Positions 12,021 through 22,994 of a stretch of 64,000 bases of DNA are shown piece by piece. Made by a program: the position numbers and the translations under genes. The notes beneath the pieces were generated by a model that searched no databases, had not been told where the DNA came from, and saw only the letters and a list, made by a program, of their open reading frames with translations. The stretch lies in NCBI GenBank assembly GCA_022577435.1, contig JAKOON010000007.1, forward strand, positions 5,786,926-5,850,925, in the 5' to 3' direction. Position 1 is the first letter of the stretch; each line of letters begins with the position of its first letter. The DNA comes from Embiotoca jacksoni (lineage: Eukaryota; Chordata; Actinopteri; Embiotocidae).

Positions 12021-13364
12021 AATACAGTTAACATGACGGGGAAGACAACTTGTTTTGATAAAAGACAAGAAAGACATTTTAACATCCACTTCGAGGACTG
12101 ATGTAATTCCCCTGACAGGTGGCATTTACGAGACGAGAATGTTACACACTTCACGTGCGGTAACGGTTTTAATGATATGGCCGATCAGGGTACGTACGTA
12201 TTTCAGACTCAATACCAGAGAAATAACTCTATAAAATGTAAAATTCTTCTCGTTGTAAGAAAAATATTCTTTGAAAGCCAATTATATAATATGCTTACTA
12301 AATCATTTGTCCAGAGAAACATGTCCTGCAGAGAAATAATGAGATCTTTTGAAACTTGTATTTGCCAAACAAACCTCAGGGCTTGAACCATGACATTGAT
12401 ATTCTGAAATACAAGTGTGTCTGCCGGCATGCACAAGTCTCCCAAGTCACACTGATGTCTTGAGAAACTTGAGAGCAAATACTTGTAAACACTCAGCACA
12501 TAGCAGTATTGAAATGGCTCAAGAGCAACGTGCAGGAAGTGCTGTTTCGTCAAGCAGTGACGCTTCAAAGTTCACTGGCTGGGCTGTGTTTTAAAAAAGT
12601 TAAACGGCTTTTTGTGTAAAGTAATCTGTTTGAATTTGATTCATCGCGGTTGAGTGTAAAACTCAGAAACTTTACATCAAGCGTCGTGCAGACGTCTGAC
12701 ATTTTTGGCTCGGCTGGGGTGTTGCAATGTGTTTTGGGTTCACTGCAACGTGACCGACGGGTCTCGGGACATGGGAGAGATCTGATGTTGAAAGGTCTGT
12801 TGCAGCTCTGTACGGAAGGCAGGTCTTGTCCCCACCTCCCAGCACTAGGCTGCGTGACTGCAGATTTTATGACATTGGCAGTTGTCTCGTCTCTGGCAGT
12901 GTCCCGCTTTGCTGAGCAGCACTTTCTGTTGCTCAACGTCTGCGACCGGGATGCCCCAGACAACCAGACAGAGCAGAGATGATTGCTCTAAGAGGCAGGT
13001 CGAGCTGGATTCGTACAGGTGCTGACGTCTAGAGGTCGATAATCCTAAATAAATCTTGTATCTGGCTGACACACCTACATTCTGTTTGCTCTTATCAAGA
13101 TGTCAACCTTATTTTGAAGTCTTTATGGTAACACCGCCGCTCCGAGCACACACACCTGTGTGCACACACTGTGCTGTTTGCTTTAATATGAAAGCACGTT
13201 TAAAGAAACCTCTGAGGTGAAACTTGAATTTGCGTAAAACTAAGAAAACATTTATTTAACTAAGAGGCCTCGAGCAGGTTTTTCATTTATTCTCAATGAA
13301 GGAAGGAGTATTGTGAACTGCTATGCGGAAAAAAAAAAGTGGTATTTTAACTTTGTAATGCTTG

Positions 13365-13640
13365 ATGCCCCCTGCTGTGTTGCAGTATTTTGTGGTGTAC
13401 CCCATTGGTCTATTTTGGGTCCCATCTTATTTGCTATATACATGCAACCTCTGGGGCAAATCTTGCATTGTAATGATTTTGCCTTCAATTGCTATGCGGA
13501 TGACACCCGCATATGTTCCGATGAAGCCCGGTACCACAGATGCTTCCTGTACTTGGTCTTGCTTCACCGAAAATAAAAGATGGATGTCCAAAAAAAATGT
13601 CTGAAGCTAGCTAGCTGGCTAGATCAATACATACATACTG
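13365..13640 (+). pseudogene. Decayed non-LTR retrotransposon reverse-transcriptase fragment
   Basis: One frame reads GVPHWSILGPILFAIYM followed by FNCYADDTRI, corresponding to the reverse-transcriptase motif 'GVPQGSxLGPxLF' and the catalytic YADD box of L2/CR1/Rex-type LINEs. After the YADD box the similarity (YVPMKPG, then a WMS-like motif) continues in a different frame, so a frameshift breaks it. There is no start, endonuclease or 3' end, so this is a short dead fragment of about 90 codons in the gene desert. Confidence 0.8.
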
Positions 13641-14654
13641 TACATAGGCAGTGGGAGATTTGTTATTCTTTAACAGAAAGGATGGAACCATATCTGTACA
13701 ATGTGATTCATCAGTACACAGCACAGTTAGGCAATTGATATTTCAGACTCTGAATATATGTAGAGGAGTAAAAACACAATGCCGCCAACATGTAGAAGTA
13801 TAAAGCCGCATAAAATTGAACTGGCGGTCCCGACCATACGTAGGTGCAGCTCTTGAGTCAGTGCACTCATTACTTTCCACAGTTGCATCTTGAGAGGACT
13901 AAACTTGAAGGGCCCCTCTGGCAGGTTTTTAACTTGGTCCCAAGGCAACAGTGGCTTGTGATTAAAGCACATTTGTTGTTGTGTAATGTGATACATGTTG
14001 CCCGAGTGCAGAAGAGGTAACGTTGCTAGGCCACATCTTTGTGCACAATATGCTGCCTTGTGCTTCCGACATAATGTGAAACAGCGCTCTCGCTGATGTC
14101 ATTAACATTTCTGCGTGCTGGGCTTCTCCCTGACTGCACAACAGCAGCACAGTTTCAGAAAACATCCGTGAAGACAACAAGCTTCTTCAGAAAGGAGTAA
14201 TTCATAACACATTGCATCTCTACTCCAGCTTTGTGCAATGTGATATAATAATAACATTTACTGTACACTGTCTGCAAAGTGGCTTAAGGAAATGAATAGA
14301 AAATATAAACAACGTGCAGCTTTTTGATCTGCGCCACAGTGAGATAGTGTACCGGCTCAGAAAGTCTTAAATCTGTTCACCTTACTTTTAATTTTTTAAC
14401 TGCGATCAATTAGGATGTCAGTGTGTTGCCCTATGTCTGAATGTATTGATAAGTACATATCAATAGGTTTGATGAAGGTCTAAAGTGTAGCTCAAGCACA
14501 GAGGAGGCGACCTTTGTTGTATCTGGCACTTCACTGAGGTCCTGACGGATTCTGGGACATTATTAATGTTTACATTGTTTATACAGCATCATGACTTAAT
14601 GACAACTGAACATGTTGCTTGTCTCTTTAGGGTTGTTTTTTTGAGTTTGTTTGT

Positions 14655-14825
14655 TGTAATTTAGTGTCTCTGAAGTAATTTTGTGTCTCTTTGTTATAAT
14701 TTTTTGTCTCTCGGTGGTCCCTTTGTGTCTCTCAATGGTTTTGTATTTTCAGTGATAATTTTGCATCTCCTTGTGGTCATTATGTGACTTTTTGTGGTCG
14801 CTTTGTGTCTTTTTGTGGTTGTTTG
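14655..14825. repeat. Degenerate minisatellite, period about 21 bases
   Basis: Imperfect tandem copies built around TTTGTGTCTCTTTGTGGTC recur about eight times (GTGTCTC, TTGTCTCTCGGTGGTC, TTGCATCTCCTTGTGGTCAT and so on). Arrays of this type are common in teleost intergenic DNA. Confidence 0.7.
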
Positions 14826-15079
14826 ACTGACTTTGAAAAGTAAAGATATTATGAGGTTTGGTGTAGATGCCTCGGGGCTGATCCCCGTCGGCCTGTTCAA
14901 CAATCCATACTCCATTCTTACGAGACGATTACCTACTAACTTTCTGACTCTGTTTGGGGTTCAGCTGGGGTCCAATCAGAATCCAGAAGGGTCAGAGCTT
15001 CTCCACGCCAAACTAAATGGAACAAATTCAACAAAACAGTGGCTCCTCAGTTATTGGGTTAGTTTGATATGATGATATA

Positions 15080-16480
15080 TACAGATATAAATGATAAATA
15101 ATAATTTTGCCTTCAGACATCTAAGCATTTATATGTAAAAATGTATCTCTAAAATATCTCTGGGTGTATAAGACATACATTACAAGACAAGAAAACAACA
15201 AGAAAAACGTCTTATTGACATTTTAATGTTATTTATAATTTTCTCAAATTAATCTCTGGATTTTTTTCTACGTCTCTATAATTTATATTAATATTACAGT
15301 ATAAAGGTACTCAAACTATATCAAATTATTTGATCTATAAGCATGTATTGGTTACTCATGAATGATTCATGCCTACTACAAATTAAGATCAGTACGATGC
15401 TTGTTAAATGACTTCCTATAAATTAAACCCAATATTATTACATAAACTAGGTAAAACAACATAAATTCTGCTTCCATGTCAATACTTCAATAATAATGAC
15501 ATATTAATATAATACTAATAATTTGTGATACTTGAAGTACATGTGGCATATAATAGGCTACTTTTTCTTGTGTAAAATACTTCTTCCAAAACTGGTATTG
15601 CAGTTTTAGGAGTTATGATTCATTCATTATTATTTTGACATTTGAACAAGGCTTCTGTATGTTTTGAATTAAAGCAGATGAAAGTCTTTTGTCAGATGAA
15701 AGCTGCTGTCCAGTCTTTCAGCCTCAGCCCTTTGTCTTTTTAGCATGAGGGCGCAGCTGTGCAGGATAGCGGAGGCTTTCCCACCAAAAAAACACCCCAA
15801 AAAAAACTGAGTCACCACCTCCTTCCTGGTATTTCCTCGCTTTCATGATAAGACCTGTGCCTGACTGGTATCTGTGTGTTCCCTGGTTTTAGGGAAACAA
15901 TCAACTAGTGTTTTGTTTGGGTTGTACAAATCTCTGGTGAAAATCGACATGGGAGGAGAAAATACTGAATTCCTTTGAGCACAATAAGGGTTGTTTTACT
16001 CTTCCACACAACGCTACCGGCTAGGCAGGGTGGTACGATTACGAACCAAAGAGTCACTTTGCCATTGCTGCGGATCGGCACACCACGATCAGTATGGGCA
16101 GAGCATATATGGGAGGAATGTATGAGGTTATGTAAGAGTCGAGTGGGAGGGTGTGGAGTCCAGCTGGAGCAGCTTACAGCCTGACACAGAGTGTCTCTGA
16201 GAGGGAACAATCCTCTCGGCTCTGCCTTGTTTGCTACTCACACACGCTTATAACCCTGACGGTTTACGTGCAGCTTATGTAGGTCAGTACAACCTCCTGT
16301 CATGCACACACATGCAAGGAGTATCAGGAGGAGTTTTAAGGTGCTTTGTGTGTGTATTCATATCAGCTTGGATGCTGAAGTTTCCAGGGAACCTTATGGA
16401 AGCACTCAGAGCTTCTTTTTTTTAAAATTTGAGTTCAGATGACGAAAAACTGCAATATCAGTCAGACATTAGATGAAAAA
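15080..16480. other. Gene-free AT-rich stretch
   Basis: Long AT-rich sequence (15080-15620), then mixed composition. The open frames at 15905-16425 are short, overlap on both strands and show no recognisable domains. I see nothing else. Confidence 0.45.
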
Positions 16481-16489
16481 GCACAGAGG

Positions 16490-16757
16490 AATTAACAGTG
16501 AAATGTACTTAAAACTAACAAAAGTAAAAGTGTTCATTGGACAGAATGGCCGCGTGTTATATTCAATAGTTTAATATATAAGAATGCATCGTAGTTTGCA
16601 GGTTGTTTGTATGTTTTGTGTGTGAAATTCTATTTTCCGCAGCTGGCAGATGAAAGTAGTGAAATAAAAAGTTCTGTTTTTCCCCCAGAGATATCATCAA
16701 GTGGAAGTGAATCTAAATAAAATGTACTCAAAGTAAAAGTACTTTGCACCACTGGCT
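16490..16757 (-). mobile_element. Fragment of a hAT-type MITE (relative of the element at 47.8 kb)
   Basis: The segment has the wording typical of this family (TGTACTTAAAACTAAC, TACTCAAAGTAAAAGTACTT) and ends in TTGCACCACTG, the reverse of the CAGTGGTGGAA terminus seen at 47843. No matching left terminus was found, so the copy is truncated or strongly decayed. Orientation is assigned relative to the complete copy. Confidence 0.5.
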
Positions 16758-17439
16758 TTATGTGTGTTAATCCATGATCCAGTTTACTCTAATTGTCAGG
16801 TAGGGATGTGATGATAATCAGGGTTATCCACCCAGCGAGATGAAAGAGCTGAGTTCAGTGTCTTTATCCGTCTCTGTTCGGCTGCTGCATTCAAGCTAAT
16901 CTGCTAAAGACAAGGATGAGACAACGGCACGGCTGTTCATGTGAGCGTTTTCACTGGCATGAAGGCCTCTATTGTCAGTGGAGCTTTTGGAAACTCCGTA
17001 CAATCCTTCGAAAACACCATGATCAGTGTTTGTTTGCTGCCTACAGGTCTGGCTCTGGAGTTTATGTGGCTGTCGAGTGTTTTTGTTCACTGGGAAGAAA
17101 CAACCTCAAATGTGATCAGCGAAGAGCAGAGAGGTGCCTTTGTGTTGCCGTGCTGCTTTGAATATGTAACTAATTTACTCACTTTCATGGAGCTACAAAG
17201 TGCAGTTTGTCAGTTTTACCAGGATGACCCTTTAGAGTCCACAGATCCTGAGAAAAATATAATCAGTAAATAAATTAAGGTGTATTATAAGAGCAGATCT
17301 GGAGGGAAATCTACATTCCAGCACTATATGGCGTAATTAAAATGAGCAAATACATAAATACAATATATTATTGTGAATTCTGCATTATGAGCAGTTGCCT
17401 CTGCTTTACATTTTAATGACAACACTTCTGAGTTTTTAT

Positions 17440-17660
17440 GCCCCTGCTCTGGCAACATCATGATTTCGGTTTGTTCGTTAGTCCCAGGTTTGTGAACGCG
17501 ATTGTTCTAGAACAAATTAAAGGACTTTCTTCAAATTTGGTAGAAACGTTTACTTGGTCCCAAGGACGGACTGATTGGATTTTGGTGGTGAAGGGTCGCA
17601 GGTCACTGTCATCTCACGTCCGTAAATTAGTGTTTCATCAGAATCTGCTTTATTTACCGA
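17440..17660 (+). repeat. Dispersed teleost repeat fragment
   Basis: It contains CTTCTTCAAATTTGGTAGAA, then ACTTGGTCCCAAGGACGGAC and TGATTGGATTTTGGTGGT. This phrase order belongs to a repeat I recognise as abundant in fish genomes ('TTCAAATTTGGCACAAACGT...CAAGGA'). It has no coding capacity. The class is uncertain, and a repeat-library search would settle it. Confidence 0.5.
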
Positions 17661-17714
17661 GCGTGCGAACATTTAAGGATCCCTTCAAAGTCTTCACTTC
17701 ATATATATTTTTTT

Positions 17715-18060
17715 AGTCTGGACCATAAACTGTATATAAAATTAGATGTAGCATCTGGGTTTTAAACGTAAAGCCAATGTAGAAGTGCAATGCCACTGAG
17801 GGCCACCAGGGGCTGGCTCCAAAAAGATCAAACTCATATTCAATAATTGTCAATTTTTCTCATGAAATGCAAAGTCAATCGTTCATTTCTAAAAGTCATC
17901 GGTGGCATTGGCTAAATTCACTCCTGATCAGTGCCTCGATGGTCCTTCAAAAAAATGTACAGGCCTGGGGTGCAGTCAGGTTTCCTCTTTAGGTGGGAGG
18001 ACATAGTGTCCCTTGGTTTTCAGTCAGATCCATCCCTCGATCCTTCCCCACTAGTCCAAA
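17715..18060. repeat. Second dispersed teleost repeat fragment
   Basis: The segment runs from CCATAAACTGTATATAAA through GCCACTGAGGGCCACCAGGG to TTCTCATGAAATGC. Its word order resembles a widespread fish repeat that includes 'GCTGAGGGCCRCCAG'. It directly abuts the previous repeat. This is recognition from memory only. Confidence 0.4.
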
Positions 18061-21000
18061 TATGAAAAACCAAGATGGCAATAGCAGAAATGCCAGACTC
18101 GATGCGTCAAAATATCAGTTCACAAAACAGTAAATGACGTCTCTGCAGGATGCCGTTTGGTCTGCACAAACATGAATGCAAACTGCTACTTGTCTGGTTG
18201 GCAGAGGTGGACAACCGCAAGGCCGTAGCATTAGCTTGACTTAAAACTGATTATTTTACGTAAAATTGACATCTCTTCTTTTACTCTCTACAATCCACTT
18301 GGAAGTTTTATTTATTTGATGGAACAAGAAACTGACAACTTGGCTTTCTGCACTCCTTTGACAATCAGCTTCAAATTTTATTCCCTGAACTTTCACACTT
18401 CAACTCCTTTCAGTGCTTCAGCTGAACCTGTAACTACCATATAGTATATTACATGCAAATAATTAACATTTCCATACATTTGAACCTCGTATCACCTGCA
18501 ATATCCAGTGTAAATTACCACACACTAGACCTCAACTTTATTTGACCTTTCTATATATAAAGAGTGCAAAGGTTCTAAAATTAAACCAGATTTATTTGGT
18601 ATGTCTGGGTAACTGGAGTTGTTGGCTGCAGACAGAGGCAAACTCAGAGGTCTGGACAAGGCCAAGCTCTTTGCAACATGGTGACAGAGCAATGCATGAC
18701 TGTTAGTTTTTCCCTGAGGTTATATTTAGAGCTGCAGGGCCAGGCGGGGGCATCGAGTCAGAGATAGCAACAGGTCAAACATCAAATGTCTTCATATCAG
18801 CACTAACAAAGGACAATTAACACAAAAGCAGGACAGCGCCTTGTATGCTTCATCAGCATATTTTAACATGTATGCCGCCACACAACAGACGTTCCCGGCT
18901 GCAGAGAGAGAACACATTCATCTGATCACAACAAAAGGCCGGGCTGAGTAGTCTCATGGGATGAAAGCAGGTTTGATCTTTCTCAAGCACTGAAATATTC
19001 CCCAAACGTTCAAAGCGCCACTCAGATAGATTAAAACATTTAATTCATGCACTTTTAAGATTCTGGTCAGCACTTGATGAAGCAATTCTGGGAGCTGATT
19101 TCCGGGGAGGGGGGGTGGGGGGGGGGGGGTTGAGAGAAAAGAAAGTTTCTAGGCTGAGCTTTACATGCAAGCAAAGTGAGCAGGACTTCCCCCTTCTGTT
19201 TTTTTTTTGTCAGAGGGCTCTTACATAACCCGACTCAAGCTCCTTCAACAGACAACAGATGTCCTCAGTGAACCCAAAGCAACGTGAGACACTTTTAGAG
19301 GAACTCACTTTCATGATACAGACAGGGCACAAAATAATCATTAAGAACCTGAAAAGGCTTTTTCAAAGGCAGTTTTCTGGATTTAAGAGACTGGTGGGAA
19401 AAAAATTTTCAGAGAAAAAGTCTTTATTTTAACGTGAAAGACTTGTGCCTGCACACAGTTAGTATCATGTACTCTGTGTACTCTTTCCTTGTATGCCTTT
19501 GTGCCGCCTTATACTAACAATGAGAAGCTCCAACAGGCTGGCCTTCCTTCCCCTTTCCATGTCAGTCTGTCAGTAGGTCTTGTGCAGACTTGCCCTCATT
19601 TTTTTTTATCCAATCACAGTCCACTACCCCACAATGGGAGGCCAATGAGCGCAGAGGCACGGCAGGGGCTTGGTGGAGAGGTTGGACTGGAGGGCCCAGC
19701 TCCATGTATGATGTAAGGAGACTTGATTTACAGGAGAATCAAATATGTCCCCAACCTCAACCCCCTCAGAAACATGATCGCTTTACTTGGAACAAAGTGA
19801 ATCATCCCGATGAAGTTTACAGTGTCTGACAACAGTGAAAGACCTAAAAATAAAATATCCTATTTTAGAAACTTTTCATATAAGAGTAAAACTGTGATTG
19901 GATATGACTCCGCAGTGAACATGCGGGAAAAACCTCCCTGCAGCCACCTGCTGTTGCTGCTTGGAGTTAGTGCCTCGCTACAGCAGCGACTGAACTGTAG
20001 TAACCTCATGGGGCTGCACAGGTTGCACTGTGGTTGGGGCCATTTGTACCAAGAGGCCCTGGGAGGGGCGGCGACTGGTATGTCATGTCTCAGTACAATG
20101 AAACATCTTCAAACAGGGAACAATATGCTCACAGGCGAATGCAGATTTACTGATAATTACTGGTATTATATAAATATGTTCCTTCATAGCAAATCTTGAG
20201 ATTTTTTTTTTTAATGGCTTGAAAACTGAAATAACAGCTGTAATATCATCAAGATGGAAGTGATAGTCGGTGCTTCATTAAATGTGATTTAATGGCACTT
20301 TTATGTCAGTTTTGAGCATCTATGCTGCTACGTTGAGGCAACAAATGATTTTATAGTATTGGGTTGTAATGTTTAATTCATTTCACGTGGAGTCACTGAC
20401 TGCCGACTTTCCCAACATGAGCAGCTGCCCTGCAGGCTGAGCAGAAGTTGTGACGACTATCATGATGCCACCTCCTGGTAATTTGCCTCGGCTACATCGC
20501 AGCACGAGGCTCCACCACATCCCGAGCTGCAGTGCGAGGACAGTGATAAGCTGCAGGTAAAAGAAGTGCACATGTTTGAAACCCTGAGTGTATTTTCAGA
20601 CGCTCCGAGTGTATTTTCAGAAGCTGTCGTAATCATTGAAGGAGGCCGTATCGGTAGACAGAATGATTGGTCTTCTAGCCGTGTGTGAAAGTGTGAGGCT
20701 GTAGATGTAACGCTCAGTTAAGAAAAACCAAAATCTGTTATCACATGAAATAGAAGTACCAATAAAGCCACTTGTAACATTCACGATGATGGAGATCAGA
20801 TTGAAAAGTGGGCGGCAGATGCTCCTCTCTCGGCTTTAACACCGAGAGTTGCCGTCACCGGTTCCCTCTAGTGGATAAAATGAGGCCGAACCACACCGAG
20901 TTACAGGAAAGCGGGAGGTGACTTCTACCTTTCTGACCTGACAGATTCTTCTTGACGTTGGAAACAGCAGTCGCTAAAACAAATCAAGGTCTGCTGTGTT

Positions 21001-21600
21001 TGCTCAACTGTCATTAAACTATAGACTTTCAATGTTTCTGAGCAACCGTACGACTTCTCACAGGCTTAAAGGGAGACAACGGCCTCTAAGTGACAGCAAT
21101 AGTTGACAGTTACAGGATAACGCTTAACACAAACTGACTCACACAATCATAATGGAGTAAAGTTTAATAATATGTTTTAACTTTATGGCCACCATAAGGT
21201 CCCGCCTGAACAGAATGAGGCTGTAGCTGTAAACTACTCAGTAAAGTGAACTGAAGGCCGGGTTTAACGTTTATGAATTCAACTCGTCATTTTTGTGAGG
21301 ACACTTGTTATTCTTTCAGTCAAAAGTTCATTTTTGACCTCGGCGGCGGCGGACAAAACAAAACAGTAAAGCAGCTCAAGGCCGACTGAAGTGTCAGAAC
21401 AAGCAACAATAATTCTGCTCGTTATTTCTGGCCAGGCTGAACTATTACGAAGAAGAAAAGGTCTCAGTAGGAGCTGCACCAAACAGAAAATATCAGAGAT
21501 GATTTGAAAAGCGCCTGAGAAATAATTAAACCCTGAAAGTATAATTTATCACAATAATCTGACAAAACAATGAGATAGAAACTATGATTCACAATCATGC
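18061..21600. other. Gene-free stretch downstream of bcorl1
   Basis: Mixed composition with a G-rich run at 19108-19130. Several overlapping chance frames lie at 19489-20199, where GC content is somewhat higher, but none resembles a known protein or has bracketing splice sites that I could defend. A CTCF-like core on the minus strand lies at 20864-20874. Confidence 0.45.
20864..20874 (-). promoter_or_regulatory. CTCF-like core (minus strand)
   Basis: CCCTCTAGTGG on the plus strand reads CCACTAGAGGG on the minus strand, a common CTCF core. It is oriented towards the plus-strand motif at 6468. Confidence 0.35.
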
Positions 21601-22994
21601 TTTATTGTTGTTGATTTCTTATAAAAGAATCAAATAAAAGGCTCTTTCAAGATCTCACACACGTCTTAGTCTTTCAATCTTGCTGTATCCCGTTTTCTTT
21701 AACTAAACTATACTTTTCTTTACACCTTTAAGTCTCTTCATCTTAAATATCTTTTATTAGTTTGTGACTTCAAACCAAAACTTCATTGATTGTCAACACA
21801 AAATCTATCGTAGCACCAATACAATAAAACTGTACTTTTGCTTTTTTTTCTTTTTTTTTTTTGAAATACTGTTTTTGAATGAGGAGGAAAATCTCAGAAT
21901 AAAGGGATCCTACATTTCATAATGAAGCACCAACCATAGAAAGCATTTTTATAGATAGGGTCGTCAGATACACAAGAGGTCAAATATATTAATGACTATT
22001 AAATTAAGCACAACAAACAGTGTAAATAAAACACTGCAACACAAAGCACTCTGGGATCCGGAAACACCATTATCGGGAGGTCGGGGACAGTCGTGTCTCA
22101 GCTCCTCTGGACTCCAGAGATGGTACAACTTTTCCTCTGAGAGAGATCCACAGGATTCTGTATCAGTTCAGGAGGTTAGTGGAGAACACTACGATCTGTC
22201 CAGTTCTGTAAACAAACTCTCAATCTCAAGGTCCAAGAAGGAATTATTTCATACTGCCAGCAGGGACTGAGTCAACTTAGCGCTGCCCGGGCGTACTAAT
22301 GTGGAGGAAAAATAAATGCCGTAAGGTATCAGAAACGTCCAGTGATGATCTCTTGAGCATGATAAAGTGAAAAATGGAGGAAATGGAAATGAGGCTGGGA
22401 GCTGGGCGAGTGATTATGTCTGAATATTATGTGCCATGGTCTCTTCTCTGCAGGTCTCCAGATCTCCCAGGTTGACAGAGAAACCGTCTGGGCCAGTGGC
22501 CTCCCTGACTTAAGCGTCTTAGCTTTACGCAAGAGTTCTCCAAGATAAAAGCCTCGGATTATCTCCCATCGAAAAATATCGCTTTCCCTCAGGGACAAAC
22601 TCAAACAAAAAGTCCTAAATGTTATCCGTCCCTTGCCACAAGAATACATTTATATAACCAAATGTGTTTAACCCTGATGGCAAGATATACATATACACTA
22701 CCAGGTATATACATAATCAATAAAAAAAGGTTTGCTCAATAGTTCTCGTGTATTCAAATAAACCTATACTGTAGATAGGAACCTGAAAGCTGCTTTCCAG
22801 CACTGACCACTCCCGTGTGCAGGTCCTTGAGATCACTTCTGTCTGAGGTCAAAGGTCATCGGTGGAGCCTCGTGTCAGCCGGAGTTAGAACCCATGACCC
22901 TCGTTACATCGGACGGAGAGGTTTCCTCTGACCTGCAGGAAAGGACTCGGGCTGACAAAATGACAAGAGTTCGTTGGGTGCGGTGTAAGAGAGG
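21601..22994 (-). other. bcorl1 3'UTR and candidate polyadenylation signal
   Basis: Non-coding sequence downstream of the bcorl1 stop. On the minus strand the first well-placed AATAAA is the complement of 21601-21606 (TTTATT), implying a 3'UTR of about 1.4 kb. The end is inferred from this signal alone. Confidence 0.45.

Noticed and set aside
12565..12963. 132-codon minus frame
   Set aside because: No recognisable domain, no bracketing splice sites, overlapped by frames on the other strand, and located in a repeat-rich interval.
19489..20199. Cluster of plus-strand frames of 69-129 codons
   Set aside because: They overlap in several frames and include poly-T derived residues. No domain or splice logic supports them.
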